Positions 52,621-62,307 of a stretch of 64,000 nucleotides of DNA are shown piece after piece. Location: NCBI RefSeq assembly GCF_028737215.1, contig NZ_JAQZAM010000007.1, positions 124,001 to 188,000 on the forward strand, in the 5' to 3' direction. A program made the translations under genes and the position numbers. The first letter of the stretch is position 1. Every line of letters starts with the position of its first letter. The DNA is from Actinomycetospora chibensis. Its GTDB lineage: Bacteria; Actinomycetota; Actinomycetes; Mycobacteriales; Pseudonocardiaceae. Under the pieces are notes generated by a model that saw only the letters and a list, made by a program, of their open reading frames with translations, made no database searches and had not been told where the DNA came from.

Positions 52621-54231
52621 ATGACCGCAGGGATGAGCGCCGGAACCCGGCCCCGCTTCCACATCCGCACCCACGGATGTCAGATGAATGTGCACGACTC
52701 CGAGCGCCTGGCCGGGGTGCTCGAGGAGGCGGGCTACGAGCACACGCCCGACGCCGACGGCGCGGACCTCGTCGTGTTCAACACCTGCGCGGTGCGCGAG
52801 AACGCCGACAACAAGCTCTACGGCCAGCTCGGTAACCTCGCGCCCGAGAAGGCCCGCCGGCCCGGGATGCAGATCGCCGTGGGTGGCTGCCTGGCGCAGA
52901 AGGACCGCGACACCGTGGTCCGCAAGGCCCCCTGGGTCGACGTCGTGTTCGGCACGCACAACACCGGGTCCCTGCCCGCCCTGCTCGAGAGGGCCCGCCA
53001 CAACGGCGAGGCGCAAGTGGAGATCCTCGAGGCGCTCGAGACCTTCCCGTCGCACCTGCCGGCGCGCCGCGACTCCGCCTACGCGGGCTGGGTCTCGATC
53101 TCGGTGGGCTGCAACAACACCTGCACGTTCTGCATCGTGCCCTCGCTGCGCGGCAAGGAGGTCGACCGCCGACCGGGCGAGATCCTCGCCGAGGTCGAGG
53201 CGCTGGTCGCCGAGGGCGTGCTCGAGGTGACGCTGCTCGGTCAGAACGTCAACGCCTACGGGGTCGGGTTCTCCGACAGGGCGACGGGACGGACGGCGTT
53301 CGCCGACCTGCTGCGGGCATGCGGGGAGATCGAGGGTCTCGAGCGGGTGCGCTTCACCAGCCCGCACCCCCGCGACTTCACCTCCGACGTCATCGCGGCG
53401 ATGGCCGAGACGCCGAACGTCTGCCCGCAGCTGCACATGCCGCTGCAGTCCGGCTCGGACCGCGTGCTCAAGGCGATGCGCCGCTCCTACCGGGCGAAGC
53501 GCTACCTCGACATCGTCGCCGAGGTCCGCGAGGCGATGCCCGACGCGGCCCTGACCACCGACATCATCGTCGGCTTCCCGGGCGAGACCGAGGAGGACTT
53601 CGCCGGGACGCTGCGCGTGGTGGAGGAGTCGCGGTTCTCGCAGGCCTTCACGTTCCAGTACTCGCCGCGCCCCGGCACGCCCGCGGCGACGTTGCCCGAC
53701 CAGGTGCCCAAGGCCGTCGTCCAGGAGCGGTACGACCGCCTCGTCGACCTCCAGGAGCGGATCTCCCTTGAGCTGCACCGCGAGCAGGTCGGCCGGGAGC
53801 TCGAGCTCGTCGTCTCGACCGGTGAGGGCCGCAAGGACGGGGTAACCCGCCGCATGAGCGGACGCGCCCGCGACGGGCGGCTCGTGCACTTCACCCCGGT
53901 CGGACCCGCCGTCGCCCTCGGAGACGGAGCGCAGCGGAGCCCGACCGTCGAGGGAGCGGTGCGCCCCGGCGACGTCGTCACCGTGCGGGCCACCTACGGC
54001 GCGCCGCACCACATCGTCGCCGACGGTGACGTCCTCACCCACCGGCGCACGCGTGCCGGCGACGCCCACGCCGCCGGGCAGCGGCCGACGACCCCGCGCA
54101 CCACGGGTCTCGGCCTGCCCACGCTCGGGCCACCCCCCTCTCCGGCCACGCCCGCCACCGGCTGCGGGGCGGGTCCGGACGGGCCGGGCTCTGCGGCGCC
54201 GGGGCACCCGGCCACCCTCACGGAGGTCTGA
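52621..54231 (+). CDS. miaB: tRNA-2-methylthio-N6-dimethylallyladenosine synthase MiaB
   Basis: 536 aa. Adds the methylthio group to i6A37 of tRNAs, acting after MiaA (encoded 2 kb downstream). UPF0004 domain with [24 protein letters not shown] and GGCLAQ; radical SAM core [12 protein letters not shown] domain near 375-450. The C-terminal 60 residues are Pro/Thr/Gly-rich and unconserved. TACCCT eight bases before the ATG suggests a leaderless transcript. Confidence 0.96.
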   Translation: MTAGMSAGTRPRFHIRTHGCQMNVHDSERLAGVLEEAGYEHTPDADGADLVVFNTCAVRENADNKLYGQLGNLAPEKARRPGMQIAVGGCLAQKDRDTVVRKAPWVDVVFGTHNTGSLPALLERARHNGEAQVEILEALETFPSHLPARRDSAYAGWVSISVGCNNTCTFCIVPSLRGKEVDRRPGEILAEVEALVAEGVLEVTLLGQNVNAYGVGFSDRATGRTAFADLLRACGEIEGLERVRFTSPHPRDFTSDVIAAMAETPNVCPQLHMPLQSGSDRVLKAMRRSYRAKRYLDIVAEVREAMPDAALTTDIIVGFPGETEEDFAGTLRVVEESRFSQAFTFQYSPRPGTPAATLPDQVPKAVVQERYDRLVDLQERISLELHREQVGRELELVVSTGEGRKDGVTRRMSGRARDGRLVHFTPVGPAVALGDGAQRSPTVEGAVRPGDVVTVRATYGAPHHIVADGDVLTHRRTRAGDAHAAGQRPTTPRTTGLGLPTLGPPPSPATPATGCGAGPDGPGSAAPGHPATLTEV

Positions 54232-54233
54232 CG

Positions 54234-54695
54234 GTGACCGATCCCCGCACCACCGATCCCCACACCGGCCCGCCTCGCACCGACGGCCCGCCGCCGCGGG
54301 ACGCGCGGGTCGACTTCGGCGCCGGCGCCCTTGTCGCCGCCGTCGCCGTGCTCGTCCTGCTGCTCGCCGCCGTGCTGCCGTGGACCGGTCTGGGCGCCTC
54401 GGGCTGGGAGGTCGTGCTCGGCCGCCCGGGCGTCACCGTCCTGCCCCGGCTCTTCGGCACGCTCGCCGTGGTGTTCGGGGTGGTCGGCACCGCGGTCACG
54501 TTGCTGACCGCCCGCTGGCCGCTGGTCTTCGTCACCGCCGCCGGGTGCGCGATCACCTCGGTCACCGGCCTGTGGGCGATCTGGTCGCAGAACACCTCGG
54601 CCGGCTCGGGGCCGGGCGGTGGGCTCTGGCTCGCCCTCCTGGCGATGATCGTCCTCACCGGCCGCTGGGCGGGGTACGCCTTCTCGCGGCGGTAG
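54234..54695 (+). CDS. Four-helix membrane protein (Rv2732c-like)
   Basis: 153 aa. A disordered Pro/Thr/Asp-rich N-terminus of about 27 residues precedes four helices (GALVAAVAVLVLLLAAVLPW, LFGTLAVVFGVVGTAVTLL, PLVFVTAAGCAITSVTGLWA, LWLALLAMIVLTG). It starts 2 bp after miaB, the position of Rv2732c in M. tuberculosis. Function unknown. Two helix-end LPW/WAIW motifs are the only notable features. Confidence 0.7.
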   Translation: MTDPRTTDPHTGPPRTDGPPPRDARVDFGAGALVAAVAVLVLLLAAVLPWTGLGASGWEVVLGRPGVTVLPRLFGTLAVVFGVVGTAVTLLTARWPLVFVTAAGCAITSVTGLWAIWSQNTSAGSGPGGGLWLALLAMIVLTGRWAGYAFSRR

Positions 54696-54697
54696 CC

Positions 54698-56101
54698 CTA
54701 CCGGGTCGCCTGCTCCGCGGCGGCGAGCCACTCGCGCCACTGGGCGGCCTGGCGCTCCGCCTCCTTCGCCCGACGGTGGTCGCCCGCGGCCGTGGCCTTG
54801 GCAGCCTGCGCCTCGTACCCCTCGACGCGCGAGCGGAACTGCGCGACCCGGGCCTCGGTCTCCGGGTCGGCCGCCTGCCAGCGGCGGTCGACCGCGGCAC
54901 GCACCCGGTCCTCGACCTCCTTGAGACGTGCGGCGAACTCGCGCACCCGCTCGCGGGGGACCTTGCCGATCGCGTCCCACCGCTCCTGGACGTCGCGCAG
55001 CGCCGCGCGGGCCGCGTCGACGTCGGAGAGGTCGATCTTCGCGGCCTCGGCGAGCAGCGCCTCCTTGGCCGTCGCGTTGCCGATGAACTCGGCGTCGCGG
55101 GCGGAGAACGTCTCGGAGCGGCGGGCGAAGAACGTGTCCTGGGCGCCGCGGAACCGCGCCCACAGCGCGTCGTCGGCGTCCTTGCTGGTGCGCCCGGCGG
55201 CCTTCCACTCCGCCATGAGCTCCTTGTAGCGCCCGGCGGTGGGGCCCCAGTCCTCGGAGTCGGTGAGCGCCTCCGCCTCGGCGACCAGCTCCTCCTTGCG
55301 GGCCTTCGCCGCGGTGCGCGCGCGGTCCAGCTCGGCGAAGTGCGCGCCGCGGCGGCGGGCGAACGTCTCGCGGGCCCGGGAGAAGCGCTTCCAGAGCGCG
55401 TCGTCGGTGCGCCGGTCGATGCCCGTGACGGCCTTCCACTCCTCGACCATGGCCGCGAAGCGGTCGCCGGCGTGCTTCCAGCGCGTGGTCTCCTCGGCCA
55501 GCGCCTCCGCCTCGGCGATCAGCGCCTCCTTGTGGGCCACCGCCTCCTCGCGGGCCCCGGCGCGGGCCGCGCGCTCGACCTCGTCGGCCTGCTCCGCGGC
55601 GGCCACGACGGCGTCGAGCCGGGCGGCGAGCCCCGCGACGTCACCGACCACCGCCGCGTCGGTGAGGCGCTCGCGCAGGGTGGTGGCGCTGCGCAGCGTC
55701 GCGCGCGCCTCGCCACGCCCGGAGGTCAGGCGGCGGACGAGCAGGTCGGCCTCGGTGCGCAGGTCGTCGAAGCGCAGCGCGAAGTGGGCCAGGCCCTCCG
55801 TGGCGTCGCCTGCCTGCCACGAGCCGACGGCCCGCTCGGTCACCGCGCCGTCGGGGCCCTCGACCCGCAGCCAGACCGTGCCCTCGTCGTCCACGCGCCC
55901 CCATCGACCCGGATCGCCGGCCGCCGCCGGGACGGACGGGAACGTGGGCGGTGCCCCGTCCGGGGTGGGTGCGGGGGTGGCCGGCGGGGTGGTGGCCGCA
56001 GGGGCCGCCGGGGGCGTCACCGTGGGCGGCGTCATCGTGGGCTGGGCCGCGCCGCCGGGAGCCGCGGTGTCCACGGCGCCCCGGGCCTGCTCGTCGGTCA
56101 T
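54698..56101 (-). CDS. DUF349 repeat protein (Rv2731-like)
   Basis: 467 aa. A Pro/Thr/Ala-rich N-terminus of about 65 residues, a short beta region (WGRVDDEGTVWLRVEGPDG), then three to four DUF349 helical repeats with the pattern W-K-x-A-G...D-D-A-L-W-x-R-F-x-x-A (TRWKHAGDRF, RTDDALWKRFSRARETFARR, DADDALWARFRGAQDTFFAR). The C-terminus is a coiled coil. DUF349 proteins are probably scaffold or RNA-linked proteins; the function is unknown. It is divergent from miaA and convergent with the membrane gene. Confidence 0.85.
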   Translation of the reverse strand: MTDEQARGAVDTAAPGGAAQPTMTPPTVTPPAAPAATTPPATPAPTPDGAPPTFPSVPAAAGDPGRWGRVDDEGTVWLRVEGPDGAVTERAVGSWQAGDATEGLAHFALRFDDLRTEADLLVRRLTSGRGEARATLRSATTLRERLTDAAVVGDVAGLAARLDAVVAAAEQADEVERAARAGAREEAVAHKEALIAEAEALAEETTRWKHAGDRFAAMVEEWKAVTGIDRRTDDALWKRFSRARETFARRRGAHFAELDRARTAAKARKEELVAEAEALTDSEDWGPTAGRYKELMAEWKAAGRTSKDADDALWARFRGAQDTFFARRSETFSARDAEFIGNATAKEALLAEAAKIDLSDVDAARAALRDVQERWDAIGKVPRERVREFAARLKEVEDRVRAAVDRRWQAADPETEARVAQFRSRVEGYEAQAAKATAAGDHRRAKEAERQAAQWREWLAAAEQATR

Positions 56102-56207
56102 CTCCCGCCGACACCTCCCGCTCCTCGGCGTCCGGGCATTCAAGCAGGTCCGGAGGCCGCGCAGGAACTCCCTTCGGCCCGGCGGGGTGCCGCGGGTCCG
56201 GGGCCTG

Positions 56208-56305
56208 TCTGTGATCCCCCGTCCGGGATCCCTCGTCTGTGATCCCCCGTCCGGGATCCCTCGTCTGTGATCCCTCGTCTGTGATCCCCCGTCTGGGATC
56301 ATCCG
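56208..56305. repeat. Seven 14-bp tandem repeats directly before miaA
   Basis: Units alternate TCTGTGATCCCCCG and TCCGGGATCCCTCG and end four bases before the miaA ATG. The array occupies the place of the miaA leader and ribosome binding site, between divergent genes. Each unit contains GATC. Confidence 0.9.
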
Positions 56306-56309
56306 CGGG

Positions 56310-57239
56310 ATGATCCGCCCGATCGCCCTGGTCGGCCCCACGGCGACCGGCAAGTCCGACCTCGCGCTGGATCTCGCCGCCGCCCTCGACCGCCGGGGTG
56401 CCGGGGCGGAGGTCGTCAACGCCGACGCGATGCAGCTCTACCGCGGCATGGACGTCGGCACCGCCAAGCTGCCGCCCGCGCAGCGCCGCGGTGTGCCCCA
56501 CCACCTGCTCGACGTCCTCGACGTCACCGACACCGCCACGGTCGCCGCGTACCAGCGCGACGCCCGGGCGGCCGTCGACGCGGTCCGGGAGCGGGGCCGG
56601 ATCCCGCTGGTCGTGGGCGGGTCGGGTCTCTACGTCCAGGCGGTGCTCGACGACCTGCGCTTCCCGGGCACCGACCCTGCGCTGCGCGCGCGGCTGGACG
56701 CCGAGCTCGCGACGGTCGGGCCGGCGGCGATGCACGCCCGGCTCGCCGACCGCGACCCCGACGCCGCCCGCGGCATCCTCGCGAGCAACGGCCGGCGGAT
56801 CGTCCGCGCCCTCGAGGTCGTCGAGCTCACCGGCCTCCCGTTCGCGGCGAGCCTGCCCCGGCCGGGCGCCCCCCGCCACGACGCCCTGCTCGTCGGGCTC
56901 GACCGCGAGACCGCCGTCCTGGACGAGCGGATCGAGGTCCGCGTCGACGGCATGCTCGCGGCCGGACTCGTCGACGAGGTCCGCGCGCTCGCCGCGCGCG
57001 GGCTGCGCGACGGGCCGACGGCCTCGCGGGCCGTCGGCTACCGCGAGGTGCTCGAGCACCTCGACGGGACGATCGATCTCGACGAGGCCCGGCGCCGCAC
57101 GATCGTCGCCACCCGCCGGCTGGTGCGGCGCCAGCGGTCGTGGTTCCGGCGCGACGAGCGGATCACCTGGCTCGACGCCGGCGTGGCGGACGCCGAGGCG
57201 GTCCTGGCCCTCCACCGGGCCACCGGGAGCCACCCGTAG
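56310..57239 (+). CDS. miaA: tRNA dimethylallyltransferase MiaA
   Basis: 309 aa. Transfers dimethylallyl to A37 of tRNAs reading UNN codons. P-loop [13 protein letters not shown], DSxQ-like [32 protein letters not shown], and the tRNA-binding [15 protein letters not shown]. No Shine-Dalgarno is visible; the preceding tandem repeat must provide the leader. It ends 16 bp from the convergent MFS gene. Confidence 0.96.
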   Translation: MIRPIALVGPTATGKSDLALDLAAALDRRGAGAEVVNADAMQLYRGMDVGTAKLPPAQRRGVPHHLLDVLDVTDTATVAAYQRDARAAVDAVRERGRIPLVVGGSGLYVQAVLDDLRFPGTDPALRARLDAELATVGPAAMHARLADRDPDAARGILASNGRRIVRALEVVELTGLPFAASLPRPGAPRHDALLVGLDRETAVLDERIEVRVDGMLAAGLVDEVRALAARGLRDGPTASRAVGYREVLEHLDGTIDLDEARRRTIVATRRLVRRQRSWFRRDERITWLDAGVADAEAVLALHRATGSHP

Positions 57240-57255
57240 AGCACGGGGTACGTCG

Positions 57256-59115
57256 TCAGGTGCGGCTGAGGGCGTGGCGCCCGGACGCGGCGCGGGGGAG
57301 CGCGACGTCGCGGTACTGGGGCCCGGTGGCGCCGCCGAGGGCCTCGACGTGCGGGGCGCCGTGCCACTGGACGACGAGCAGGTGCGGGCGTCCGGCGTCC
57401 TGGGTGTCGACCGTGTAGGACCCGTCGCCGCCGGCGACCGCCCGCCCGAGCTGCTGCCCGTCGGCGTCGACGACGGTGAGGACGGCTCCCGGCGCCGGGT
57501 GCTCGCCCCGACGGACCACGCCGGCGAGTGTCGGGCGGTGCAGCGGGGCGGGGGCGGTGTCCGGGTCGTGGACGGCGGGCCCGGCCGCCGGCACCTCCTC
57601 GACGTCGATCGTGGTGCGCAGCGGGACCTCGCGCAGGAGGAGCACCGCGACGAGGGCGACGAGCGCCAGCGGGGCGGCCGCCAGGAACACGCTCGCGATG
57701 GCGTCGCCGTAGGCGTTCTCGATCACGCCTCGGACCGGCTCGGGCAGGGTCGCGAGGTTCGGGATCTGGCCGGTGGCCGAGGCGGGCAGGCCGAGGGCGC
57801 CGAGCCCCTGGGTGATCGAGGTCGTCACCTGGGTGCTCAGCAGCGCGCCGAGCGCGGCCACGCCGGCGGCACCGCCGAGCGAGCGGAAGAACGCGACGGT
57901 GGAGCTGGCGGCGCCCATCTCGCTCATGGCGACCTGGTTCTGCACGGCGAGCACGAGGTTCTGCTGGGTGGCGCCGACGCCGATGCCGACCATCGCCATG
58001 AACACAGCGAGCACCGGGTAGGACACCGTCGCGCTGACGAGGAGTCCCTCGCCGAGGAGTCCCACGGTGAGCAGGACGCCACCGCCGACGAGGTAGGGCT
58101 TCCAGCGCCCGTAGCGGGTGATCAGCTGCCCGACGATCGTCGAGGCCAGGAACAGCCCGCCGATCATGGGCAGGGTCAACAGGCCGGCCTCGGTGGCCGA
58201 CGCGCCGCGGGCGAGCTGGAAGAACTGGCTGAGGTAGACCGTCGAGCCGAACATCGCGACGCCGACGCACAGGCCGGCGACGGTGGCCAGCGTGACCGTC
58301 GGGTTGCGGAACAGGTGCAGCGGGACGATCGGCTCGCGGACCCGCGACTCGACGACCACGGCGAGCACGAGGGCGAGGACGCCGCCGCCGACCCAGGCCA
58401 CCGACGCCCACGAGCCCCACGCGAACTGCTTGCCGGCGAGCGAGGTCCAGACGAGCAGGGCCGAGACGCCGGCGGCGATGAGGACGGCGCCGAGGTAGTC
58501 GATGTGGACCTCGCGCCGCACCGTCGGCACCGTCAGCGTGCGCTGCAGGACGACGAGGGCCACCACGGCGATCGGGACGGTGACGTAGAAGCACCAGCGC
58601 CAGCCGATGCTGTCGACGATGACGCCGCCGATGAGCGGGCCACCGACCGTCGCCACGGCCATGATCGCGCCGAGGTAGCCGGAGTACCGGCCCCGCTCGC
58701 GGGGCGGGATGATCGCCGCGATCACGACCTGGGCCAGGGCCATGAGCCCGCCCATGCCGAGGCCCTGCAGGACGCGGAAGCCGATGAGCGCCTCGGTGTT
58801 CGTGGTGAGGCCGCAGAGCATCGAGCCGACGATGAAGACCGTGATCGCGATCTGGACGAGCAGCTTCTTCGAGAAGAGGTCGGCGAGCTTGCCCCAGATC
58901 GGCGTCGAGGCGGTCATCGCCAGCAGCGAGGCGGTGACCACCCACGTGTACTGCGCCTGCGACCCGCCGAGGTCCGCGAGGATCCGGGGCAGCGCATTGG
59001 ACACGATCGTCGAGGACAGGATCGCGACGAACAGGGCCATGAGCAGGCCCGACAGCGCCACGAGCACGTGACGGGTCTCCGGCGCGGCGGCCGGTGCCGT
59101 CGTGGGTGCGGACAT
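57256..59115 (-). CDS. DHA2-type MFS transporter with C-terminal carboxypeptidase-regulatory-like domain
   Basis: 619 aa. Fourteen helices with motif A GKLADLFSKKLLVQ and motif C-like GGPLIGGVIVDSIGWRWCF, as in EmrB/QacA drug exporters. After about residue 520 an acidic linker leads to LAGVVRRGEHPAPGAVLTVV and GDGSYTVDTQDAGRP, the same type of beta-sandwich tail seen on the MFS protein at 21.4-23.2 kb. A TetR regulator gene lies 58 bp upstream on the same strand and probably controls it. Confidence 0.9.
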   Translation of the reverse strand: MSAPTTAPAAAPETRHVLVALSGLLMALFVAILSSTIVSNALPRILADLGGSQAQYTWVVTASLLAMTASTPIWGKLADLFSKKLLVQIAITVFIVGSMLCGLTTNTEALIGFRVLQGLGMGGLMALAQVVIAAIIPPRERGRYSGYLGAIMAVATVGGPLIGGVIVDSIGWRWCFYVTVPIAVVALVVLQRTLTVPTVRREVHIDYLGAVLIAAGVSALLVWTSLAGKQFAWGSWASVAWVGGGVLALVLAVVVESRVREPIVPLHLFRNPTVTLATVAGLCVGVAMFGSTVYLSQFFQLARGASATEAGLLTLPMIGGLFLASTIVGQLITRYGRWKPYLVGGGVLLTVGLLGEGLLVSATVSYPVLAVFMAMVGIGVGATQQNLVLAVQNQVAMSEMGAASSTVAFFRSLGGAAGVAALGALLSTQVTTSITQGLGALGLPASATGQIPNLATLPEPVRGVIENAYGDAIASVFLAAAPLALVALVAVLLLREVPLRTTIDVEEVPAAGPAVHDPDTAPAPLHRPTLAGVVRRGEHPAPGAVLTVVDADGQQLGRAVAGGDGSYTVDTQDAGRPHLLVVQWHGAPHVEALGGATGPQYRDVALPRAASGRHALSRT

Positions 59116-59173
59116 CAGAGTTCTCCGGACGGGGAGCGGGGGTGGTGGACGCGGCGCGGGTGGACGGGCCGCG

Positions 59174-59773
59174 TCAGGGCGCCCGGGAGGGGTGGCGCAG
59201 ACCGGTCGTCAGCAGGTCGAGGGCCTCGTCGATGACGTCGCCGAGGTCGTCGTGCTCGTCGGAACCGAGCCAGCGGTCGGTCGCGACCCGGATGGCCGCC
59301 ATCACCGCGGCGGCCGTCAGCGCCGGGTGGAGGTCGTCCGGGGCGAGGCCGGTGCGCTCGGCCAGCACGACCCGCAGGCTGTGCTCGATCTGGGCGTGGG
59401 CCGCGAGCTGGTGGGGAAGCAGCGCGGGGTTGGCGCGCACGAGCCGGACCTGGGCGACCCACTCCTTGGGCGGGGCGGTCTCGCCGAGCGACTCGCGCAC
59501 GACGACCCGCAGCGAGGTCATCACCGGCTCGTCGGCCGGGCGCGCGGCGAGGCGGTCGGCCAGGTCCCGGGCGCGCTCGACGCCGGCGGCGACGACCGCC
59601 TCCTCCTTGGAGGAGAAGTAGTTGAAGAACGTCCGCGGCGAGACCTCGGCAGCCTCGGCGATCTGCTCGACGGTGACCTCGGCGAGCCCGTGCCGGACCG
59701 CGAGATCCAGCGCGGCCGTGCCGAGCTCGCGCCGGGTCCGGAGCTTCTTGCGCTCGCGCAGTCCCGTGGTCAC
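59174..59773 (-). CDS. TetR-family transcriptional regulator
   Basis: 199 aa. N-terminal HTH (RRELGTAALDLAVRHGLAEV, EQIAEAAEVSPRTFFNYFSS) and a helical ligand domain. GTG at 59773 is preceded at 7 nt by TAGTGT, which indicates a leaderless mRNA. It is probably the repressor of the downstream MFS pump and of itself. The promoter contains TTGCAG direct repeats. Confidence 0.92.
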   Translation of the reverse strand: MTTGLRERKKLRTRRELGTAALDLAVRHGLAEVTVEQIAEAAEVSPRTFFNYFSSKEEAVVAAGVERARDLADRLAARPADEPVMTSLRVVVRESLGETAPPKEWVAQVRLVRANPALLPHQLAAHAQIEHSLRVVLAERTGLAPDDLHPALTAAAVMAAIRVATDRWLGSDEHDDLGDVIDEALDLLTTGLRHPSRAP

Positions 59774-59871
59774 GGGGACGACACTACGCTGAACTTGCAG
59801 TATGTGTAGATTTGCAGAGCAGGCTGTTTTGCACGTCACGCAAGGCTTGGCGTGTCGATATCCTGGGGAGC
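59774..59871. promoter_or_regulatory. Divergent tetR/dapF promoter region with TTGCAG repeats
   Basis: This stretch is the most AT-rich of the neighbourhood. It contains TTGCAG twice with 11 bases between and a further TTTTGCACG. The minus-strand -10 (TAGTGT) of tetR and the plus-strand -10 (TATCCT) of dapF lie at its ends. The repeats are a plausible TetR operator. Confidence 0.4.
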
Positions 59872-60720
59872 GTGGAGTTCGTCAAAGGGCACGGCACCGA
59901 GAACGACTTCATCGTGCTCCCCGACCCCGACGGCGCGATCGACCTGGACGCGGGCGGTGGCGCGCTGGTGCGCGCCCTGTGCCACCGCCGGCGGGGCATC
60001 GGCGCCGACGGGGTCCTGCGCGTCGCGCGCACCGACTCGTCCGCCGCGGCCCTGGCCGGGATCGACGCCGGCGCGGCGACGTGGTTCATGGACTACCGCA
60101 ACGGTGACGGCTCGCTCGCCGAGATGTGCGGCAACGGGGTGCGGGTGTTCGCCCGCCACCTCGTCGACGCGGGCCTCGTCGCCCCCGGCACGCACCCCGT
60201 CGCGACCCGCGCCGGCACCCGGTGGGTGACCGTGGACCACACCGGCCCCGTCACCGTCGACATGGGACCGGCCCTCATCGGGCCCGGGTCCTCGACGGTC
60301 GTCGACGGGGTCGAGCTCACCGGCGTCGCGGTGGACGTCGGCAACCCGCACCTGGCCTGCGTGGCCCCCGCCGACCGCGTCGACCTCGACGCCCTCGACC
60401 TGGCCCGACCGCCGCGGTTCGACGCCTCGCTCTTTCCACACGGCGTGAACGTCGAGGTGCTCACCCCGCTGACGCAGGGGGCGGTGCGTCTGCGGGTGCA
60501 CGAGCGCGGTTCGGGCGAGACCCGGTCGTGTGGCACCGGCACCGTCGCGGGGGCCGTCGCCGCACTGCACGCGGCGGGTCGGGGCACCGGAGCGGTCACC
60601 GTCCACACCCCGGGCGGCACGCTCGTCGTCGGCGTCGACGGGGCCACCACGACCCTCACCGGCCCCGCCGAGCTCGTCGCTCACGGCACCTGGGGTGCTC
60701 CCGTGCCCGCGGCGACCTGA
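59872..60720 (+). CDS. dapF: Diaminopimelate epimerase DapF
   Basis: 282 aa. Converts LL- to meso-diaminopimelate for lysine and peptidoglycan. N-terminus VKGHGTENDFIVLPD, first catalytic Cys in AEMCGNGVRVFAR, second in RSCGTGTVAGAVA, and GNPHLAC and HERGSGET substrate loops. GTG at 59872 with TATCCT seven bases upstream; the GGGGAG in between could also serve as a ribosome binding site. hflX follows, as in mycobacteria. Confidence 0.96.
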   Translation: MEFVKGHGTENDFIVLPDPDGAIDLDAGGGALVRALCHRRRGIGADGVLRVARTDSSAAALAGIDAGAATWFMDYRNGDGSLAEMCGNGVRVFARHLVDAGLVAPGTHPVATRAGTRWVTVDHTGPVTVDMGPALIGPGSSTVVDGVELTGVAVDVGNPHLACVAPADRVDLDALDLARPPRFDASLFPHGVNVEVLTPLTQGAVRLRVHERGSGETRSCGTGTVAGAVAALHAAGRGTGAVTVHTPGGTLVVGVDGATTTLTGPAELVAHGTWGAPVPAAT

Positions 60721-60756
60721 GCGCGCGGTGGTTTTCGCGTTGCCGGTCGTGGAACC

Positions 60757-62307
60757 ATGGGTCGCAACATGACAGAACCCGCACCGCAGGACCCCCGCGC
60801 ATCGACGTCGCCCCTCGTCCGGGGCGCCCGTCGCGACCGCGCCAGCGACATCCGGCTCGACCCCCTGGCTCCGGATCCGGGCCCCGACGGGTCTCCCGAG
60901 GAGCCCACCGGGGGTGCGCTCGACCTCGAGGAGCGCTCGTCCCTCCGGCGTGTCCCGGGGCTCACCGGTTCGTCCACCGAGCTCACCGACGTCACCGAGG
61001 TCGAGTACCGGCAGCTGCGCCTCGAGCGCGTCGTGCTCATCGGCGTGTGGACCGAGGGCACCTCGCGGGAGGCCGAGGCCTCGCTCGTGGAGCTGGCCCG
61101 CCTGGCCGAGACCGCCGGCTCCGAGGTCCTCGACGGCCTCATCCAGCGCCGCAAGAATCCCGACCCGGGCACGTTCGTGGGCTCCGGCAAGGTCGCCGAG
61201 CTCCGCGAGGCGGTGCAGGCCACCGGCGCCGACACCGTCATCGCCGACGGCGAGCTCTCGCCCGGGCAGCTGCGCCAGCTCGAGGAGAAGCTCAAGGTCA
61301 AGGTCGTCGACCGGACCGCGCTGATCCTCGACATCTTCGCCCAGCACGCCCGCTCCAAGGAGGGCAAGGCGCAGGTCGAGCTGGCCCAGCTGCGCTACTT
61401 CCTGCCCCGTCTGCGGGGCTGGGGCGAGTCGCTGTCCCGCCAGGGCGGTGGCGCCGGTGGTGGCGGCGGCGCGGGTGGTGGCGGCGTCGGCACCCGTGGT
61501 CCCGGTGAGACCAAGCTCGAGACCGACCGCCGGCGCATCCACCGCCGGATCTCCAAGCTGCGCCGCGAGATCGAGGACATGTCCACGGTCCGCGAGACGA
61601 AGCGCGGACGCCGGCAGGCGCGCGCCGTGCCCGCCGTCGCCATCGCCGGCTACACCAACGCCGGCAAGTCCAGCCTGCTCAACGCGATCACCGACGCGGG
61701 TGTGCTGGTCGAGGACGCGCTGTTCGCGACCCTCGACCCCACCACCCGGCGCTGGGAGACCGCGGACGGCCGCGAGGTCACGCTCACCGACACCGTCGGC
61801 TTCGTGCGCCACCTGCCCCACCAGCTCGTCGACGCCTTCCGCTCGACGCTGGAGGAGGTCGGCGGGGCGGACCTGCTCCTGCACGTGGTCGACGGGTCCG
61901 ACCCCTCGGCCCAGGACCAGATCGCGGCCGTGCGCGAGGTGATCGGGGAGCTCGAGGGCCCGAAGCCGCCCGAGCTGCTCGTGGTGAACAAGGTCGACGC
62001 CGCCGAGCCGATGGCGCTCGCGCAGCTGCGCGCGGCGCTGCCCGGAGCGGTGTTCGTCTCGGCGACCACCGGCGAGGGCCTCGACCGGCTGCGCGCCCGC
62101 CTCACCGAGGAGCTGCCGCACCCGGACGTCGAGCTCGAGGTCGTGCTCCCGTACACCGAGGGCGCGCTGGTCGCGCGGGCCCACGGCGAGGGTGAGGTGC
62201 TCGCGGAGCGCCACACCGCCGACGGCACGGTGCTGCACGCGCGGGTCTCCGAGGAGCTCGCGTCGTCGCTGCGGCGCTCGGCGGTCGACCCGGCACACGT
62301 GCCCTGA
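60757..62307 (+). CDS. hflX: Ribosome-associated GTPase HflX
   Basis: 516 aa (ATG 60757; ATG 60769 is an alternative). Ribosome splitting/rescue GTPase. HflX N-domain (LIQRRKNPDPGTFVGSGKV, DGELSPGQLRQLEE, GKAQVELAQLRYFLPRLRG), a Gly-rich linker, then the G domain with G1 GYTNAGKSSLLN, G3 DTVGFVRHLP and G4 NKVD. The N-terminal 75 residues are an unconserved extension. Confidence 0.95.
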   Translation: MGRNMTEPAPQDPRASTSPLVRGARRDRASDIRLDPLAPDPGPDGSPEEPTGGALDLEERSSLRRVPGLTGSSTELTDVTEVEYRQLRLERVVLIGVWTEGTSREAEASLVELARLAETAGSEVLDGLIQRRKNPDPGTFVGSGKVAELREAVQATGADTVIADGELSPGQLRQLEEKLKVKVVDRTALILDIFAQHARSKEGKAQVELAQLRYFLPRLRGWGESLSRQGGGAGGGGGAGGGGVGTRGPGETKLETDRRRIHRRISKLRREIEDMSTVRETKRGRRQARAVPAVAIAGYTNAGKSSLLNAITDAGVLVEDALFATLDPTTRRWETADGREVTLTDTVGFVRHLPHQLVDAFRSTLEEVGGADLLLHVVDGSDPSAQDQIAAVREVIGELEGPKPPELLVVNKVDAAEPMALAQLRAALPGAVFVSATTGEGLDRLRARLTEELPHPDVELEVVLPYTEGALVARAHGEGEVLAERHTADGTVLHARVSEELASSLRRSAVDPAHVP

